From Actinomycetes bacterium (lineage in GTDB: Bacteria > Actinomycetota > Acidimicrobiia > Acidimicrobiales > Acidimicrobiaceae): DNA of 64,000 bases. A program made the translations under genes and the position numbers. Position 1 is the stretch's first letter; each line of letters begins with the position of its first letter. The DNA lies in assembly GCA_021850605.1 (NCBI GenBank), contig JAJZLQ010000046.1, positions 1 to 64,000 on the forward strand. The letters run 5' to 3'. The notes under the pieces are model-generated. The model saw only the letters and a list, made by a program, of their open reading frames with translations, was not told the origin of the DNA and ran no database searches. Shown one piece after another: positions 10,201-20,385 of this stretch.

Positions 10201-11767
10201 CTATTCGACTCCGGGCGTCGGGCTGATCTCGCCCCCTCCCCACCACGACATCTATTCGATCGAGGATCTTGCCCAGCTCATTTTCGACCTGAAGAACGCC
10301 AACCCCGAAGCGAGGGTGCACGTGAAGCTGGTGGCCGAGGTCGGGGTGGGAACGGTCGCCGCAGGAGTGGCAAAGGCCCACGCCGACGTAGTGCTGATCT
10401 CCGGCCACGACGGCGGCACGGGCGCCTCCCCGCTCACCTCCCTCAAGCACGCCGGCATACCCTGGGAGCTCGGACTGGCCGAAACCCAGCAAACCCTCAT
10501 CGGCAACGGGCTGCGCGACCGAATAGTGGTCCAGGTCGATGGCCAGCTCAAGACGGGCCGCGACGTGGTGATCGCCGCGCTGCTTGGGGCAGAGGAATTC
10601 GGCTTCGCCACCGCACCGCTCGTTGTCTCGGGCTGCATCATGATGCGCGTCTGCCACCTCGACACCTGCCCGGTCGGGATCGCCACGCAAAATCCTGAGC
10701 TACGCAAGAACTTCAGTGGCAAACCCGAGTTCGTGGTGACATTCTTCGAGTACATCGCCGAGCAGGTTCGCTCCTATCTCGCCGAGCTCGGCTTCCGCAG
10801 CCTCGACGAGGCCATTGGGCAGGTGGAACTGCTGGACGCCACCGAAGCAATCGAACACTGGAAGGCGGCCGGTCTCGACCTCTCCCCGGTTCTTTCCACA
10901 TCTCATCTGGCAGGAGAGCCGCCGCGCAAGGCTTCGGTGAAGCAGGAGCACGGCCTCGAGCGAGTGCTCGACAACCGCCTGATCGACGCCGCATGGAACG
11001 CTCTTGCAAATGGCAGTGCGGTGCGCGGCGAATTCGCGATCCGCAATTTGAACCGCTCCGTCGGGACGATGCTCGGCTACGAGCTGACCAAGCGCTGGGG
11101 CGGCGCGGGCCTCCCCGAGGCAACGATCGACTTCACCTTCACCGGGTCCGCGGGCCAGAGCTTCGGTGCCTTCGTCCCTAAGGGCATAAAGCTCACGCTG
11201 TTCGGGGATGCAAACGACTATGTCGGCAAGGGTCTCTCCGGCGGCATCCTGGTGGTTCGCCCCGATCCCCGATCAAAGCTGGTGGCGGAGGAAAACATCA
11301 TCGCGGGGAACGTCATCCTTTACGGTGCGACCGGTGGCAAAGCCCTCATACGCGGGGTTGTCGGCGAGCGCTTCTGCGTACGGAATTCAGGCGCGACGGC
11401 GGTGGTCGAAGGAGTAGGCGACCACGGCTGTGAGTACATGACCGGCGGACGAGTGGTCGTGCTTGGCCCGACCGGGAGAAACTTCGGAGCCGGAATGTCA
11501 GGAGGAGAAGCCTTCGTCTGGGATCCTCACCGCAGCTTCGAAGAGCTTGTCAACCCGGAGATGGTCGACCTCGATCCGCTCGAAGAGGAGGACCGCAACT
11601 GGCTCTTCGAGATTATCTCCGAGCATCTCCGCGAAACCGGCTCCTCCCGGGCGGAAACCATCCTGGCCCACTTCGATTACGAGGTGGACAGGTTCGTAAA
11701 GGTCTTCCCGCGTGACTACAAGCGCGTTCTCATGGCCAGCCGGCGAGCATCGGTCCAGGGTGCCTGA
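7241..11767 (+). CDS. gltB: glutamate synthase large (alpha) subunit
   Basis: A 1508-residue enzyme that, with GltD, makes two glutamates from glutamine and 2-oxoglutarate using NADPH. The N-terminal glutaminase domain carries the conserved Cys29 in EHDACGVAF, which becomes residue 1 after propeptide removal. The FMN and 2-oxoglutarate site follows, with [13 protein letters not shown] and the iron-sulfur cysteines in CHLDTCPVG. The C-terminal GXGXG helix domain has [14 protein letters not shown]. The length is normal for the bacterial enzyme. An in-frame TTG at 7202 is an alternative start; a TAATAT at 7185-7190 could be a -10 element. It is followed 36 bases later by gltD, clearly one operon. 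Confidence 0.97.
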   Translation: MALETRLATGASAHLGNTLYRPEFEHDACGVAFVVDIKGRRSHGIVEKGLTALMNLEHRGASGADPDTGDGAGILIQIPDAFLREVAGFDLPRAGRYASGLAFFDRHGDTTSIKNAIAAIAKQEAIEVIGWRKVPVDNSTLGEGSRGAEPHIEQLFIAAEGRALEGLALERLAFVLRKRIEHEVGGVYFPSLSSRTIVYKGMLTTPQVSQYYLDLSDERLVSALALVHSRFSTNTFPSWSLSHPYRLIAHNGEINTVKGNRNWMQARESLLSSHLFSGDLERIFPICTPGASDSASFDEVLELLHLGGRPLPHAVLMMIPEAWENHRHMQPEKRAFYQFHASLMEPWDGPASIAFTDGTQIGAVLDRNGLRPSRYWVTSDGLVVMASEVGVLEIEPERVVARGRLQPGKMFLVDTLAGRIVGDDEIKSRLAAEHPYQQWIDQNLLTLEDLPPRHMLVPQHSSIVWQQRLFGYTTEEMRIIVAPMARTGQEPIGSMGSDTPVAVLSERPRMLYDYFAQLFAQVTNPPLDAIREELVTSMAGTIGPEGNLLAPAASSVRQIQLPYPVIDNDELAKLMYVSEPGGTPDFSAAVIDGLYPVDQGGAGMAAALEAIRAEVSERIAQGVNIIILSDRHADRTMAPIPALLLTSAVHHHLIRTKKRTQVALVVETGEAREVHHMALLIGFGAAAINPYLIFDSIVDMIREGVLEDVPPRKAIHNYVKSACKGVLKVMSKMGISTVASYTGAQVFEAIGLKTSFVDEYFTGTPSRIEGVGIEEIATEVAARHHLAFTERQAELAHRELEVGGEYQWRREGEYHLFNPETVFKLQHSTRNQRFDVFSDYAGLIDDQSKRLATIRGLMKLRTGVRPPVPIEEVEPVSEIVKRFSTGAMSYGSISKEAHETLAIAMNRLGAKSNTGEGGEDPDRFVPDENGDSRRSAIKQVASGRFGVTSEYLVNATDIQIKMAQGAKPGEGGQLPGDKVYPWIAKTRYSTPGVGLISPPPHHDIYSIEDLAQLIFDLKNANPEARVHVKLVAEVGVGTVAAGVAKAHADVVLISGHDGGTGASPLTSLKHAGIPWELGLAETQQTLIGNGLRDRIVVQVDGQLKTGRDVVIAALLGAEEFGFATAPLVVSGCIMMRVCHLDTCPVGIATQNPELRKNFSGKPEFVVTFFEYIAEQVRSYLAELGFRSLDEAIGQVELLDATEAIEHWKAAGLDLSPVLSTSHLAGEPPRKASVKQEHGLERVLDNRLIDAAWNALANGSAVRGEFAIRNLNRSVGTMLGYELTKRWGGAGLPEATIDFTFTGSAGQSFGAFVPKGIKLTLFGDANDYVGKGLSGGILVVRPDPRSKLVAEENIIAGNVILYGATGGKALIRGVVGERFCVRNSGATAVVEGVGDHGCEYMTGGRVVVLGPTGRNFGAGMSGGEAFVWDPHRSFEELVNPEMVDLDPLEEEDRNWLFEIISEHLRETGSSRAETILAHFDYEVDRFVKVFPRDYKRVLMASRRASVQGA

Positions 11768-11803
11768 CGGCCGGCGAGAGTGACGAGAAGGAGAATCGAT
11801 TCG

Positions 11804-13258
11804 ATGGGCAATCCACGCGGATTCATGCAGTACCATCGCGACGGGCCCAAGCGGCGCCCGGCCGAACTGCGCATCCACGACTGGCGGGAGGTGTACCTCC
11901 CGTTCTCTGACGAGGACCTGACCACCCAGGCCGCCCGCTGCATGGACTGCGGCATACCCTTCTGCCATCAGGGATGCCCGTTGGGAAACCTGATTCCGGA
12001 ATGGAACGACCTGATATACCGCAACGAGTGGAAGGAGGCGATCGGGCGTCTGCACGCCACCAACAACTTTCCCGAGTTCACCGGACGCCTGTGCCCGGCT
12101 CCCTGCGAATCGGCCTGTGTGCTCGGCATCCCGAGCGACCCGGTCTCCATAAAGCTCATCGAGCAGGAGACCGTCGAGCACGCCTTTGCCAAGGGACTCG
12201 TCACTCCGATGCCACCGGGGCCGGCCACCGGGTTTCGGGTCGCCGTGATCGGCTCCGGCCCGGCGGGACTTGCCGCGGCCCAGCAGCTCACCCGGGCCGG
12301 CCATGCCGTGACCGTATACGAGAAGGCGGACCGTGTCGGCGGGCTTATGCGCTACGGCATTCCTGAGTTCAAGATGGAGAAGCGCATCCTCGATCGCCGA
12401 ATAGACCAGATGAGGGCCGAAGGGACCGCCTTCGTCACCGGCGTCGAGGTCGGACACGACCTGGATGCTTCCGAGCTGGCCGAGCGCTACCACGCCTTGG
12501 TTTTTGCCATCGGCTCGGAGCGCCCTCGCGATCTGGCCGTTCCAGGGCGTGAATTGGCCGGCGTATACCAGGCGATGGAGTACCTCCCATGGGCCAACCG
12601 GGTTCAGCAGGGTGACATCGACACGCCGCCGGTAAGCGCACAAGGCAAGCACGTGGTGATCATCGGTGGCGGCGACACGGGGGCGGACTGCCTGGGGACC
12701 GCCCACCGGCAGGGGGCGCTGAGCGTCACGCAGATCGAGATCCTCCCGAGACCGGGTGAGACGCGTCCCCCCTCCCAGCCCTGGCCGACGTATCCCGCCG
12801 TCTTCAGGGTTTCATCCGCGCACGAGGAGGGTGGTCACCGCCTTTTCTCGCTCAACACACAAGGCTTCGTATCCGACGGCAAGGGCCGGGTCTCAGCGCT
12901 CAGCGTGCACGAGGTGACGGCGCGAGATGGCGGCTACGTCAAGGTCGAAGGCAGCGAGACCGAGCTCCGCGCGGATCTGGTCCTGCTCGCCATGGGTTTC
13001 GTCGGGGTGGCTTCACAAGATGCGGTCTCCCAGCTCGGACTGGAACTCACGCCGAGAGGCACGATCCGTTCGGGAGACGACTGGATGAGCTCGCGCAGCG
13101 GTGTCTTTGCCTGTGGTGATGCACGACGCGGGCAGAGCCTCATCGTCTGGGCCATCGCTGAAGGACGCTCGGCGGCGGCGGCGGTCGACCGCTACTTGAT
13201 GGGGACTAGCGACCTGCCCGCACCGATTACCACCAGCGCGGCGCCGATCTCGCTCTAG
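11804..13258 (+). CDS. gltD: glutamate synthase small (beta) subunit
   Basis: The 484-residue flavoprotein passes electrons from NADPH to GltB. Near the N-terminus lie the iron-sulfur cysteines CMDCGIPFCHQGCP and, later, CPAPCESAC. The FAD-binding GSGPAGLAAA comes at about residue 150 and the NADPH-binding IGGGDTGAD at about 285. AAGGAG lies ten bases before ATG 11804, which decides this start. Its stop codon TAG overlaps the stop of the convergent downstream gene within the palindrome CTAG, so there is no intergenic terminator between them. Confidence 0.96.
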   Translation: MGNPRGFMQYHRDGPKRRPAELRIHDWREVYLPFSDEDLTTQAARCMDCGIPFCHQGCPLGNLIPEWNDLIYRNEWKEAIGRLHATNNFPEFTGRLCPAPCESACVLGIPSDPVSIKLIEQETVEHAFAKGLVTPMPPGPATGFRVAVIGSGPAGLAAAQQLTRAGHAVTVYEKADRVGGLMRYGIPEFKMEKRILDRRIDQMRAEGTAFVTGVEVGHDLDASELAERYHALVFAIGSERPRDLAVPGRELAGVYQAMEYLPWANRVQQGDIDTPPVSAQGKHVVIIGGGDTGADCLGTAHRQGALSVTQIEILPRPGETRPPSQPWPTYPAVFRVSSAHEEGGHRLFSLNTQGFVSDGKGRVSALSVHEVTARDGGYVKVEGSETELRADLVLLAMGFVGVASQDAVSQLGLELTPRGTIRSGDDWMSSRSGVFACGDARRGQSLIVWAIAEGRSAAAAVDRYLMGTSDLPAPITTSAAPISL

Positions 13259-14052
13259 CCGGGAATCCGCGCGGCTAGCTTCACCGCCGATGCCGGAACG
13301 GCCTCGAAGGCAGCCGCCAAAGAAGGAAGGGTCAGGGAGGTGGGTCCACTGGTCACGACGGCGGCACCGCCCACAAGGATCTCGCCCGGGGTCATCTGGT
13401 AGTTGTCGAGAATCGCGTCGCGATGGCCCCAGCAACCCTTGGCGTTCGGAGATTTACAATCCAGGTTGATGGTGTTGTTGGAGTTGCCGCCCCAGCCGTC
13501 GTTGTACATCCAGTCGTAGTCCGCCAGTAGCGCGCTCGGGTAGCCTCCGGCCCAAATACTGTCATATGTGGTCCATGGCCCATCCGCCTTGCTGGGGTTG
13601 GGATCGACTCCGGCCCGTGCCGCCACCAAGGCATCCTTGTTGAGGCTCGCCACCATGCCGGAAATTCGCGGCAGCCCCCGCGAGGTGCGTTCCGCATTCG
13701 TAACAACAAGCAGCTGCATCGCCGGGCTGAGCGAACTGAAATCACCGGGAAGCTTCATGGGCGCCACCCCCTCCGCCCGATGCCGCTGGTTGATCTGCCC
13801 CAGGACCGCCTGGTTGCATGACGGAGTATTGATGAGACTGTTGGGATCGAACGACGAGGGATACTCGGAGACCGGGATTCCGGCGTTGGGGTCACCGGAC
13901 ACGCAGGTGTCCCAGGCGGTCTGGGCGAGGGGTGCATTGGCCTTTGGGTTGACCGGGGGTCTGGGTGCTGCGGCAGGAACCTCGTGACGCGTAAGGACGT
14001 ATGCCGCCACCAACAGCGCGACGACTGCGATCCTCACACTGAGCTTGCGCAT
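13255..14052 (-). CDS. secreted CAP/SCP-like domain protein
   Basis: The N-terminus has a hydrophobic signal or anchor segment (IAVVALLVAAYVL) after basic residues. The body has the pattern of the CAP (SCP/PR1) superfamily: LLVVTNAERTSRGLPRI near the start of the domain, and a terminal CWGHRDAIL corresponding to the conserved W-H-R motif. Bacterial CAP proteins are extracellular, often of unknown activity. I chose ATG 14052, which has AAGGAG about 13 bases upstream; a GTG four codons earlier is too close to that site. The product is 265 residues. Confidence 0.68.
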   Translation of the reverse strand: MRKLSVRIAVVALLVAAYVLTRHEVPAAAPRPPVNPKANAPLAQTAWDTCVSGDPNAGIPVSEYPSSFDPNSLINTPSCNQAVLGQINQRHRAEGVAPMKLPGDFSSLSPAMQLLVVTNAERTSRGLPRISGMVASLNKDALVAARAGVDPNPSKADGPWTTYDSIWAGGYPSALLADYDWMYNDGWGGNSNNTINLDCKSPNAKGCWGHRDAILDNYQMTPGEILVGGAAVVTSGPTSLTLPSLAAAFEAVPASAVKLAARIPG

Positions 14053-14146
14053 GCCGCCCCGCACTCTCCTTCTCGCGCAATCCTACCCAGCCGCTGCTTG
14101 AAGGACCAAGCAGCCCGCGGGGACGCCATTAGGTTTAAGAGGCGCA

Positions 14147-14914
14147 ATGAGATTTAAGTACTTGTCCCTGCTGGCTCCCCTGGCACTGGCCGCTTGCGGC
14201 ACCTCAACAGGCGGTCCGACCGGCTCCTCACTGCCGCCGGCGACCACCAACCTTCCAAACACGAGCACCAGCACCACGCTGCCCGTTACACCCGCCTCGA
14301 CTGCGGTTTCCCAGCTTTGCAGCGCTTATTACCTGGTGCTCGCGGACAACGTCCTTGTCGGACAGATAGTCTCAGGTACTGCCACCGAGGCGAAGGCCGC
14401 GTCGGTCGACTACCTCCAGGCGCTGCACACCCTGAAGACGTCGTCCCTCTCTCCGCCTGCGCTGCGGAGCGGTCCGGTGATCCAGGCTATGGCAAAGCTG
14501 AGCTTTGTCGTAGGCGCGAGCCGAACGCCGGGAGTCCCACCGGCAGCGCTGGTCGCCCTTAGCGCTGCACTTGGCAGCACCTGCCAACCGGTAATCGCCA
14601 ACTCCACGGAAGCTCCGAAAATGGCTTCGGCAGCCGCATCTACCGGATGGAGCTCGAGCTGCAATGGCAACGCTCAGACCCTGATATCAGCAGCGGACCC
14701 TAGCTACGGGGTGATCCAGACCCAATCGACGGCCGGGGTCACCACAAGAACGACTTGCGCTCCTGACGGATACACCGGCGTGCTTGAGCGGGAGACGGCC
14801 TTGGATTGGAGCGCCGTGCAGGCCTACCTCGGAGTGCCTTGCGGGCAGGCGCCGCCTTTCATCCTCTACAGCCTCTTTGGCAAGGGTGCGCTTGGGACCT
14901 GCTATCCCTCCTGA
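14147..14914 (+). CDS. putative lipoprotein of unknown function
   Basis: A 255-residue protein with a short lipoprotein signal ending in LALAAC and a Ser/Thr/Pro-rich spacer. The next 100 residues are helical in appearance. The C-terminal part contains several cysteines (SSCNGNA, TTCAPDGYTGV, GVPCGQ, LGTCYP) that could form disulfides outside the cell. No family is recognised. It starts 94 bases from the divergent CAP-like gene and overlaps the convergent MarR gene by 13 bases. Confidence 0.7.
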   Translation: MRFKYLSLLAPLALAACGTSTGGPTGSSLPPATTNLPNTSTSTTLPVTPASTAVSQLCSAYYLVLADNVLVGQIVSGTATEAKAASVDYLQALHTLKTSSLSPPALRSGPVIQAMAKLSFVVGASRTPGVPPAALVALSAALGSTCQPVIANSTEAPKMASAAASTGWSSSCNGNAQTLISAADPSYGVIQTQSTAGVTTRTTCAPDGYTGVLERETALDWSAVQAYLGVPCGQAPPFILYSLFGKGALGTCYPS

Positions 14915-15471
14915 GCGTCGGCCTCCGCAGCACTCTCGCCTCGAAGGGAAGCCGACCTGAGCTGCACGCCGGTCGCGACGATCATTCGCAGGCTGGCGGC
15001 CAAGGCGATCTGGGTCTCGGTATCCATACCCGCTACGAGCCTGCTCTCCTCGCGGTTGTAGAGCGGAGCCACCTTCTCCACCACCCTCGCCCCTTCGTCA
15101 TTGAGTGAGACGATGGCGCGGCGCCGGTCCTGGGGGTGCCCCTGGCGGGTGCACAGGCCACGGCGCTCGAGGGTCTTGACAACGCCGGTCAGCGTCCCCT
15201 TGGTTACACCTGCCTTGCTCGCCAGGCGCTGGGGCTCCATATCTCCCCACACCCAAAGCGTGAACAGAACGATGAAGGCCGTAAACGACAGGCCGTATTC
15301 GCCGAGCACCTCTCGCTCCATGTGGTATCGGAGAATGCTGGCAACGCGGTAGATGTTGGTCATCACGCCGCTCGCATGGACATCGGCTTCGTAGCTGCCG
15401 ATGCGGGCACGAATATCCCGCTCCACGGAGCTGATCTCTACCGGTTCATCACCGATGAAGCCCCATGCCAA
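14902..15471 (-). CDS. MarR-family transcriptional regulator
   Basis: A winged-helix regulator of 189 residues. The MarR pattern is clear: a helix with ILRYHMEREVL, the recognition-helix region LASKAGVTKGTLTGVVKTLERRGL, and the wing DRRRAIVSLNDEGARVV. Such proteins act as dimers on palindromic operators and often respond to small phenolic ligands. The frame opens with TTG at 15471; GTG and ATG codons up to 36 residues downstream are alternatives. The cupin gene lies upstream on the same strand and may be part of its regulon, which is a guess. Confidence 0.85.
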   Translation of the reverse strand: MAWGFIGDEPVEISSVERDIRARIGSYEADVHASGVMTNIYRVASILRYHMEREVLGEYGLSFTAFIVLFTLWVWGDMEPQRLASKAGVTKGTLTGVVKTLERRGLCTRQGHPQDRRRAIVSLNDEGARVVEKVAPLYNREESRLVAGMDTETQIALAASLRMIVATGVQLRSASLRGESAAEADAQEG

Positions 15472-15573
15472 TTATCAAACCACCAAACGCCATGCCCATC
15501 GGGCCCCAACCCGATGCTACTGCAAAGCCACCCGGTCAATCCGGCTTTGGCCGGTTCGCGGCCGTCAGCATTC

Positions 15574-15945
15574 TTACCCGCGCTCCAGGCCCGCTGTCTC
15601 CTCCCAGCGGGTGACTCCCCAGGTGAGGACGAGGAACGTGGCTTGAGATCCGCCCCGGGAGCCATGCCAATGCCGCTCCCCCGGAGGAACCACCACGAGA
15701 GTACCTTCTTCGAGCTCGAGCTCGTCCGTCTCCTCATTGCCCATAAAGGCCGTCTTTGAAAGGACGTAAAGCAACTGGCCACCGGGATGCGAGTGCCAGT
15801 TGGTCACGGTTCCGGCCTCGTAGGTAACCTTCAGAACGTCTGCATCGGCGGGATTCGCGGCAAGGCGAAGCGTCTCCATTTCAACCGGGCCACTGTAGCG
15901 TTCCGGCCTCAGTACGGCCTTCTCTCCTCGCTCAACGATCTTCAT
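15574..15945 (-). CDS. small cupin-domain protein
   Basis: A single-domain cupin of 123 residues. Motif 1 reads NWHSHPGGQLLYVL and motif 2 PPGERHWHG, together giving the histidines and glutamate expected for a metal site. Proteins of this size include metal-dependent isomerases, dioxygenases and many uncharacterised members. The ATG at 15945 is the natural start. It precedes the MarR gene on the same strand by about 100 bases. Confidence 0.82.
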   Translation of the reverse strand: MKIVERGEKAVLRPERYSGPVEMETLRLAANPADADVLKVTYEAGTVTNWHSHPGGQLLYVLSKTAFMGNEETDELELEEGTLVVVPPGERHWHGSRGGSQATFLVLTWGVTRWEETAGLERG

Positions 15946-16069
15946 ATGCTCAACTCACCGCCCTGTCTCGCGATGGGTCGCGACAGACACCCCTAGTTTT
16001 GTACTTGCCCACCGGCGAGAGGCGAGCATAGCCGTGTGAAATCCATCACAGCGGTCTGGCCAAGGCGGT

Positions 16070-16450
16070 TCAGTCCACCCCGTACCGTGCACTGCCAGGG
16101 AAAATACCCCGCACACCACCACGCGGATCGGCGGTGTCTCCCGCATACCTCGGAATGAGGTGAATATGGGCATGCATCACCGTTTGCCCGGCGGAACGCC
16201 CGGCATTCACGCCAAGGTTGTAGGCGTCAGGCGCAAATTCCTTATCCAGAACCTTTTTGCAGCGCGCAACGAAACCGTAAAGCTCTTCCGCTTCTTCCTC
16301 GTCAAAGTCGAAGAAGCTCTCGAGGTGCCGCAGCGGGACCACCAGCAGATGGCCCGGCGAGACAGGGAAGGCGTCGAAGAAGGCGGCGAAATGGCCACCT
16401 CGTAGGAAAAGCGCGTCACCCGCAAGAACTTCGCAAAACACGCACCCCAT
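16070..16450 (-). CDS. HIT-family nucleotide hydrolase
   Basis: A 126-residue histidine-triad protein. It begins MGCVFCEVLAGD, with a zinc-type CxxC seen in many bacterial HIT proteins, and ends with the catalytic triad HAHIHLIPRY. HIT enzymes hydrolyse nucleoside phosphoramidates or dinucleoside polyphosphates. The frame is open further upstream, but homologues begin at this methionine, so ATG 16450 is preferred. Confidence 0.9.
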   Translation of the reverse strand: MGCVFCEVLAGDALFLRGGHFAAFFDAFPVSPGHLLVVPLRHLESFFDFDEEEAEELYGFVARCKKVLDKEFAPDAYNLGVNAGRSAGQTVMHAHIHLIPRYAGDTADPRGGVRGIFPGSARYGVD

Positions 16451-17344
16451 CACACGCCCAGTATTGCAGCTGCCGCCGAGGCGGGGCCAACGGATACGAT
16501 GGGCCGCTCTACGGCTTGGCCGTTGGAGCGTCCGCCGCGCGTGGCCCGCGATTCGATGCACTGACAAGCCATGCACTCCTTGCCTTGTTCTTTTCGACCT
16601 GCACACAAGCAAATCGGACCGCTTGAACCCTCATTACCGAGGTCGCCTTATTTGACCTCGCCGCGACGGCGCTTCCAGGGTGTCGGCGGCCAGGAAATAA
16701 TCCCATCTGGCGGCCATCAGCAACGCCCGACGTAGGGCCACCAATTGTCCCGGTGCGCGGCTATGGCTTTTCCCTACGCGCGGCCACGTAATTAGGGCGC
16801 CGTAAGGATAGGTTCCCCGGAACGGGGGCTCTCCTCGAGCTCGAATCGGAGTCGACGGCATCCGCACAAGCCCACGGAGGCCCCTTCCATGTTGTCGCAA
16901 GGAAAGACGATGGAGATAGCCGAACTCTAAGATTCGACCCACTCCTGGCCCACCACCGCCCAGCCGGCCGATGTGGATCCCAAGACCGTCAGGCGCACCC
17001 CCCTGGCGCGCCGGGCGGCGGGTTACCCGCCCGAGACCCGCGAAGCGGTGGCAGTAAGACCGCAGTGCACACCGGAAGCGAAGGATGCCAGGCGGCCCAG
17101 GACCGTTCGGGGCCACCTGCCGAGCGATACCCAATATCGCGCCGTGTTTAGGAACGGCTGCGTAACCTCCATGACGAACGGCGCGTCACATCAATGCGGG
17201 GCCGGGAGTCTCAAACACCGTGGGCGGGGTTCTAGCCGTATCGGCCGGGCGGTGAAAGCCGCGCCAGGGCGCGTCCGGGTTCCGAATGGGCGCAGTCACC
17301 GCGTGATCCTCTAACCACTCGCTGCCCAGAGGCCGCCTTGGGAA
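16451..17344. other. gene-poor interval
   Basis: About 890 bases without a convincing gene. Open frames on both strands are rich in Arg, Pro and Gly and match nothing known. On the plus strand, 16890-17060 can be read with one stop as a short helix-turn-helix-like segment (LSQGKTMEIAEL, then VDPKTVRR), which could be a decayed regulator or transposase. The evidence is too weak to annotate it as a pseudogene. Confidence 0.4.
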
Positions 17345-18703
17345 TCAGTCGGCCATGGTGTCGAGAACCTCGTTCACATCCTGCTCGGTAGTGCGCGGGT
17401 TCACGAAGCAGAACCGCATCATCCGTTCGCCCCGGTAGGTAGTGGGTTGGACGAAGGCGACCTGCTCCTTTAGCAGTTTCTCGCTCCAGGCCACATAATC
17501 CCCGTCGCTCCAGCCACTCCGCCTGAAGACGACAACGGACAGCTCGGGCTCGATGGCGAGTTCCAGGTACGGCCGCTGCCTGACCTGGTCCGTGCAGTAG
17601 CGGGTAATTTTCAGCGTCTCGGCTATGGCATCGCGGTATGCGTCCGTCCCGTAGGTCGCGAGCGAAAACCAGAAGGGCAACCCGCGGACCCGGCGCGAGA
17701 GGTGATACGCGAAGCTGGCCGGGTTCCAATCCCTTTCTTTGTTCACGTCGTCGAGATAAGCCGCTTCCTGGGTCATGGCGCGTTCCGCATCGGTGGGGTC
17801 GCGATAGATGATCGCCGCGCAATCGAAGGGGGCGAACAGCCATTTGTGGGGATCGATCACGAACGAATCGGCCCGCTCGATTCCCTTGTAGAGGTCCCTT
17901 AGCTCCGGCTGGGTAAGGCCGGCGCCGCCATATGCTCCGTCCACGTGCATCCAGAGGTCGTGCTCGGTGCAAAACTCGGCAACCCCGGCAAGGTTGTCCA
18001 CGATCCCGGTGTTGGTCACGCCGGCGGTCGACGCGACACCGAACACGCGAGCCCGGTCAGGCTCACTCAGCTCCGCCCACTTCTGACGCAGGGCCTCGCC
18101 CGTCAGCTTGCCCTTCTCATCACCGTCGACCAGGAACACTTCGATGTCGGTGATCCGAGCAGCCATTGCCACCGACGAGTGCGCGTCGCGTGAGGTGAGC
18201 AGAGCGGGCCTTCCCTGGATGCGTCCCAACCTGCGGTACTTTTCCCGCCCCGTCACCAGCCCCGAGAGGTTTCCGGCGGAGCCACCCGACACGAAGGTTC
18301 CACCAGCCCCTTGGGGCATGCCGGCCAGCGAGGACAGCCAGGCGAGGGCCTCGTTCTCAAGGTATACGGCCCCCGCCGCCTCGATCCAGGTCGACCCGCT
18401 GATGCAGGAGGCCGAGACAACGAGATCGAAGAGCGTCGCCGCCTTGGTGGGAGCCACCGGTACGAAGGCCCAGAAACGGGGATGGTCGGTGCTCATCGTC
18501 GCCAGCGCGTAGCCGTCGGCAAAGCGCTTTAGCGCCTCTTCGCCACCGAGACCCTTCTCGGTTATGTTGGGGCCATACAGGTCGTGAAGCTCCTGTGGGG
18601 TGGCGGGGCCGTCAAGCGGGATGGGATCCATGGCAATCCGCTTGAGCGAGTACTCGATGATGCTGTTAGCAAGCTTCTTCTCTGACTCACCGAATTCGTG
18701 CAT
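17345..18703 (-). CDS. group II PLP-dependent amino acid decarboxylase
   Basis: A 452-residue decarboxylase of the aromatic-amino-acid/glutamate type. The PLP lysine is in FVIDPHKWLFAPFD, the aspartate that binds the pyridine nitrogen in WMHVDGAYGG, and an early substrate-loop region in HPRFWAFVP. The length fits bacterial group II enzymes. The substrate (aromatic amino acid, aspartate or glutamate) cannot be decided by eye. ATG 18703 is chosen because GGGGA precedes it and homologues start near here; the frame is open 37 codons further. It is divergent from the amidase gene, leaving a shared promoter region at 18704-18951. Confidence 0.9.
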   Translation of the reverse strand: MHEFGESEKKLANSIIEYSLKRIAMDPIPLDGPATPQELHDLYGPNITEKGLGGEEALKRFADGYALATMSTDHPRFWAFVPVAPTKAATLFDLVVSASCISGSTWIEAAGAVYLENEALAWLSSLAGMPQGAGGTFVSGGSAGNLSGLVTGREKYRRLGRIQGRPALLTSRDAHSSVAMAARITDIEVFLVDGDEKGKLTGEALRQKWAELSEPDRARVFGVASTAGVTNTGIVDNLAGVAEFCTEHDLWMHVDGAYGGAGLTQPELRDLYKGIERADSFVIDPHKWLFAPFDCAAIIYRDPTDAERAMTQEAAYLDDVNKERDWNPASFAYHLSRRVRGLPFWFSLATYGTDAYRDAIAETLKITRYCTDQVRQRPYLELAIEPELSVVVFRRSGWSDGDYVAWSEKLLKEQVAFVQPTTYRGERMMRFCFVNPRTTEQDVNEVLDTMAD

Positions 18704-18951
18704 CGTCGCATCATCCCCAAATTGCGAATGCGGCACCAGCCATGAGCGCCGCAGCCCGGGGAAGATGCTAGTACGGGCTTCAAAGTGCGCGCCGCCGCCA
18801 GGAGCGAGCCTCAAGGGGTCGGTGTTGGACGCACCAACAAGATGTCGTCCAGGTCATTTGCGTGAGCTCAAAAGAAATCCGTACGGCACTTTTCCAGCGC
18901 AAGAAAGGGGTGGACTGCGAGCGCTGATGCGCAATGTGATAGAGAGGAAGG

Positions 18952-20355
18952 ATGCAACTCCACGAACACTCGGTGCGCACCTTGGTGAACGAACTCGAGA
19001 CCAAGAGCGTCTCCGCCCGCGAGGTGGTACTCCACTTCCTGGATCGTATCGATCGATACAACCCCGCGCTGGGGGCGGTCGTGGCGACCAATCCCGAGCT
19101 AAGCCTGCGCCTTGCCGCCGAGGTGGACGAACGCCGGGCCCAGGGCCGATATCTGCGACCCCTCGCCGGCATCCCTTTCGTAGTCAAGGATCTCGAGGAC
19201 TGCACCGGCTTCCCCACGACCATGGGCTCGGCATTGCGGGAAGGATCCGCCCCGGCGATGCAGGACTCCCTTCTTGTGGAGAGGCTGCGCCAGCAAGGAG
19301 CGATCCCCATAGGCAAGACGAACACGCCCGAGTTCGGCTGGAAGGGGACCACCGAGAACCTGGTCTTCCCACCGACCCGCAACCCGTGGGACACCGAGCG
19401 CACTTCGGGGGGATCCTCGGGGGGCACCGCCGCCGCTGTGGCGGCCGGCCTCGTCCCCTTCGGCACCGGCTCCGATGGCGGCGGATCCATGCGAATACCC
19501 GCCGCCCTTTGCGGCATCTTTGCGCTCAAGACCTCCACGGGGCGGGTTCCGGTACGCGGGCAGGAGCCTCCGAATTGGTGGGATCTGGTAACGGGTGGCC
19601 CCATGGCGCGCTCGGTCGGCGACACGGCATGGTTATACGACTTCTGCCTGGGGCCGCACATAGACGACCAGCGCTCCTTGCCCAAGCCCCAAAGCGACTG
19701 GGGCCTGGAGGTCATGGAGGAGCGCACCAGGCCGAGGGTGGGAATCACCTACGACTTCGGATATTGGAAGACCGACAGCCGGATCGTCGCCGGCCTCAAT
19801 GCCTGCGTGGCGGCGCTGGAGGCGGAGGGCTTCGAAGTGGTCGAGGTTCCCAAGCTTTTGGAGACAGCCCCCAGCATCACCTGGATGAAGCTAGCCGGGG
19901 CATACCAGGCCCGCACACTTGGTTCCCTGGTTGGCACGCCCGACTTTGAAAAGCTGGACCCCGGCGTCCAGGCAATGGTGCAGAAGTACATAGGAATGAG
20001 CGCGCGTGAGTTCATCACCGCGCTCGACGACGCGTGGCGCATCTCGGCGCGCTTCTTTGCCGGCCTCGAACACGTCGACCTCCTCATCGCCCCGGTCACC
20101 GCCGGCCTCGCGCCGCGAATCGGAGAGCAGGGTCGCATAAACGACGAGGTGACGATCGACTGGATCAGCTATACGACTCTGGCCAACATGACCCGCACCC
20201 CCGCGGCGTCGGTGCGCATCGGCTCCGGGGACAATGGACTGCCGCTGGCCGTCCAGGTGATGGGAAAGAGGTTCTCCGAGATCGAGGTGCTTCGCCTGGC
20301 GCGGTTCATAGAATCCGCCTTCGGCGTCGCGACGCCGCCGGAATTCGACGACTGA
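18952..20355 (+). CDS. amidase-signature family hydrolase
   Basis: A 467-residue amidase. The Ser-cisSer-Lys triad is visible: Lys79 in PFVVKDLED, the cis-Ser155 in TSGGSSGGTAAAVAAG and the nucleophile Ser179 in GSDGGGSMRIPA. Their spacing is the family norm. Unlike GatA it has no gatB or gatC neighbour, so it is probably a catabolic amidase or ester hydrolase. A purine-rich AGAGGAAGG abuts ATG 18952. A palindrome follows between it and the next gene. Confidence 0.92.
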   Translation: MQLHEHSVRTLVNELETKSVSAREVVLHFLDRIDRYNPALGAVVATNPELSLRLAAEVDERRAQGRYLRPLAGIPFVVKDLEDCTGFPTTMGSALREGSAPAMQDSLLVERLRQQGAIPIGKTNTPEFGWKGTTENLVFPPTRNPWDTERTSGGSSGGTAAAVAAGLVPFGTGSDGGGSMRIPAALCGIFALKTSTGRVPVRGQEPPNWWDLVTGGPMARSVGDTAWLYDFCLGPHIDDQRSLPKPQSDWGLEVMEERTRPRVGITYDFGYWKTDSRIVAGLNACVAALEAEGFEVVEVPKLLETAPSITWMKLAGAYQARTLGSLVGTPDFEKLDPGVQAMVQKYIGMSAREFITALDDAWRISARFFAGLEHVDLLIAPVTAGLAPRIGEQGRINDEVTIDWISYTTLANMTRTPAASVRIGSGDNGLPLAVQVMGKRFSEIEVLRLARFIESAFGVATPPEFDD

Positions 20356-20385
20356 CACACCAATGCTGGTGCGCGCGGACAGAGG

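Noticed and set aside
16634-17134. 166-codon minus-strand frame in the gap after the HIT gene
   Set aside because: Composition is Arg/Gly/Pro-rich like random high-GC frames and no motif is visible.
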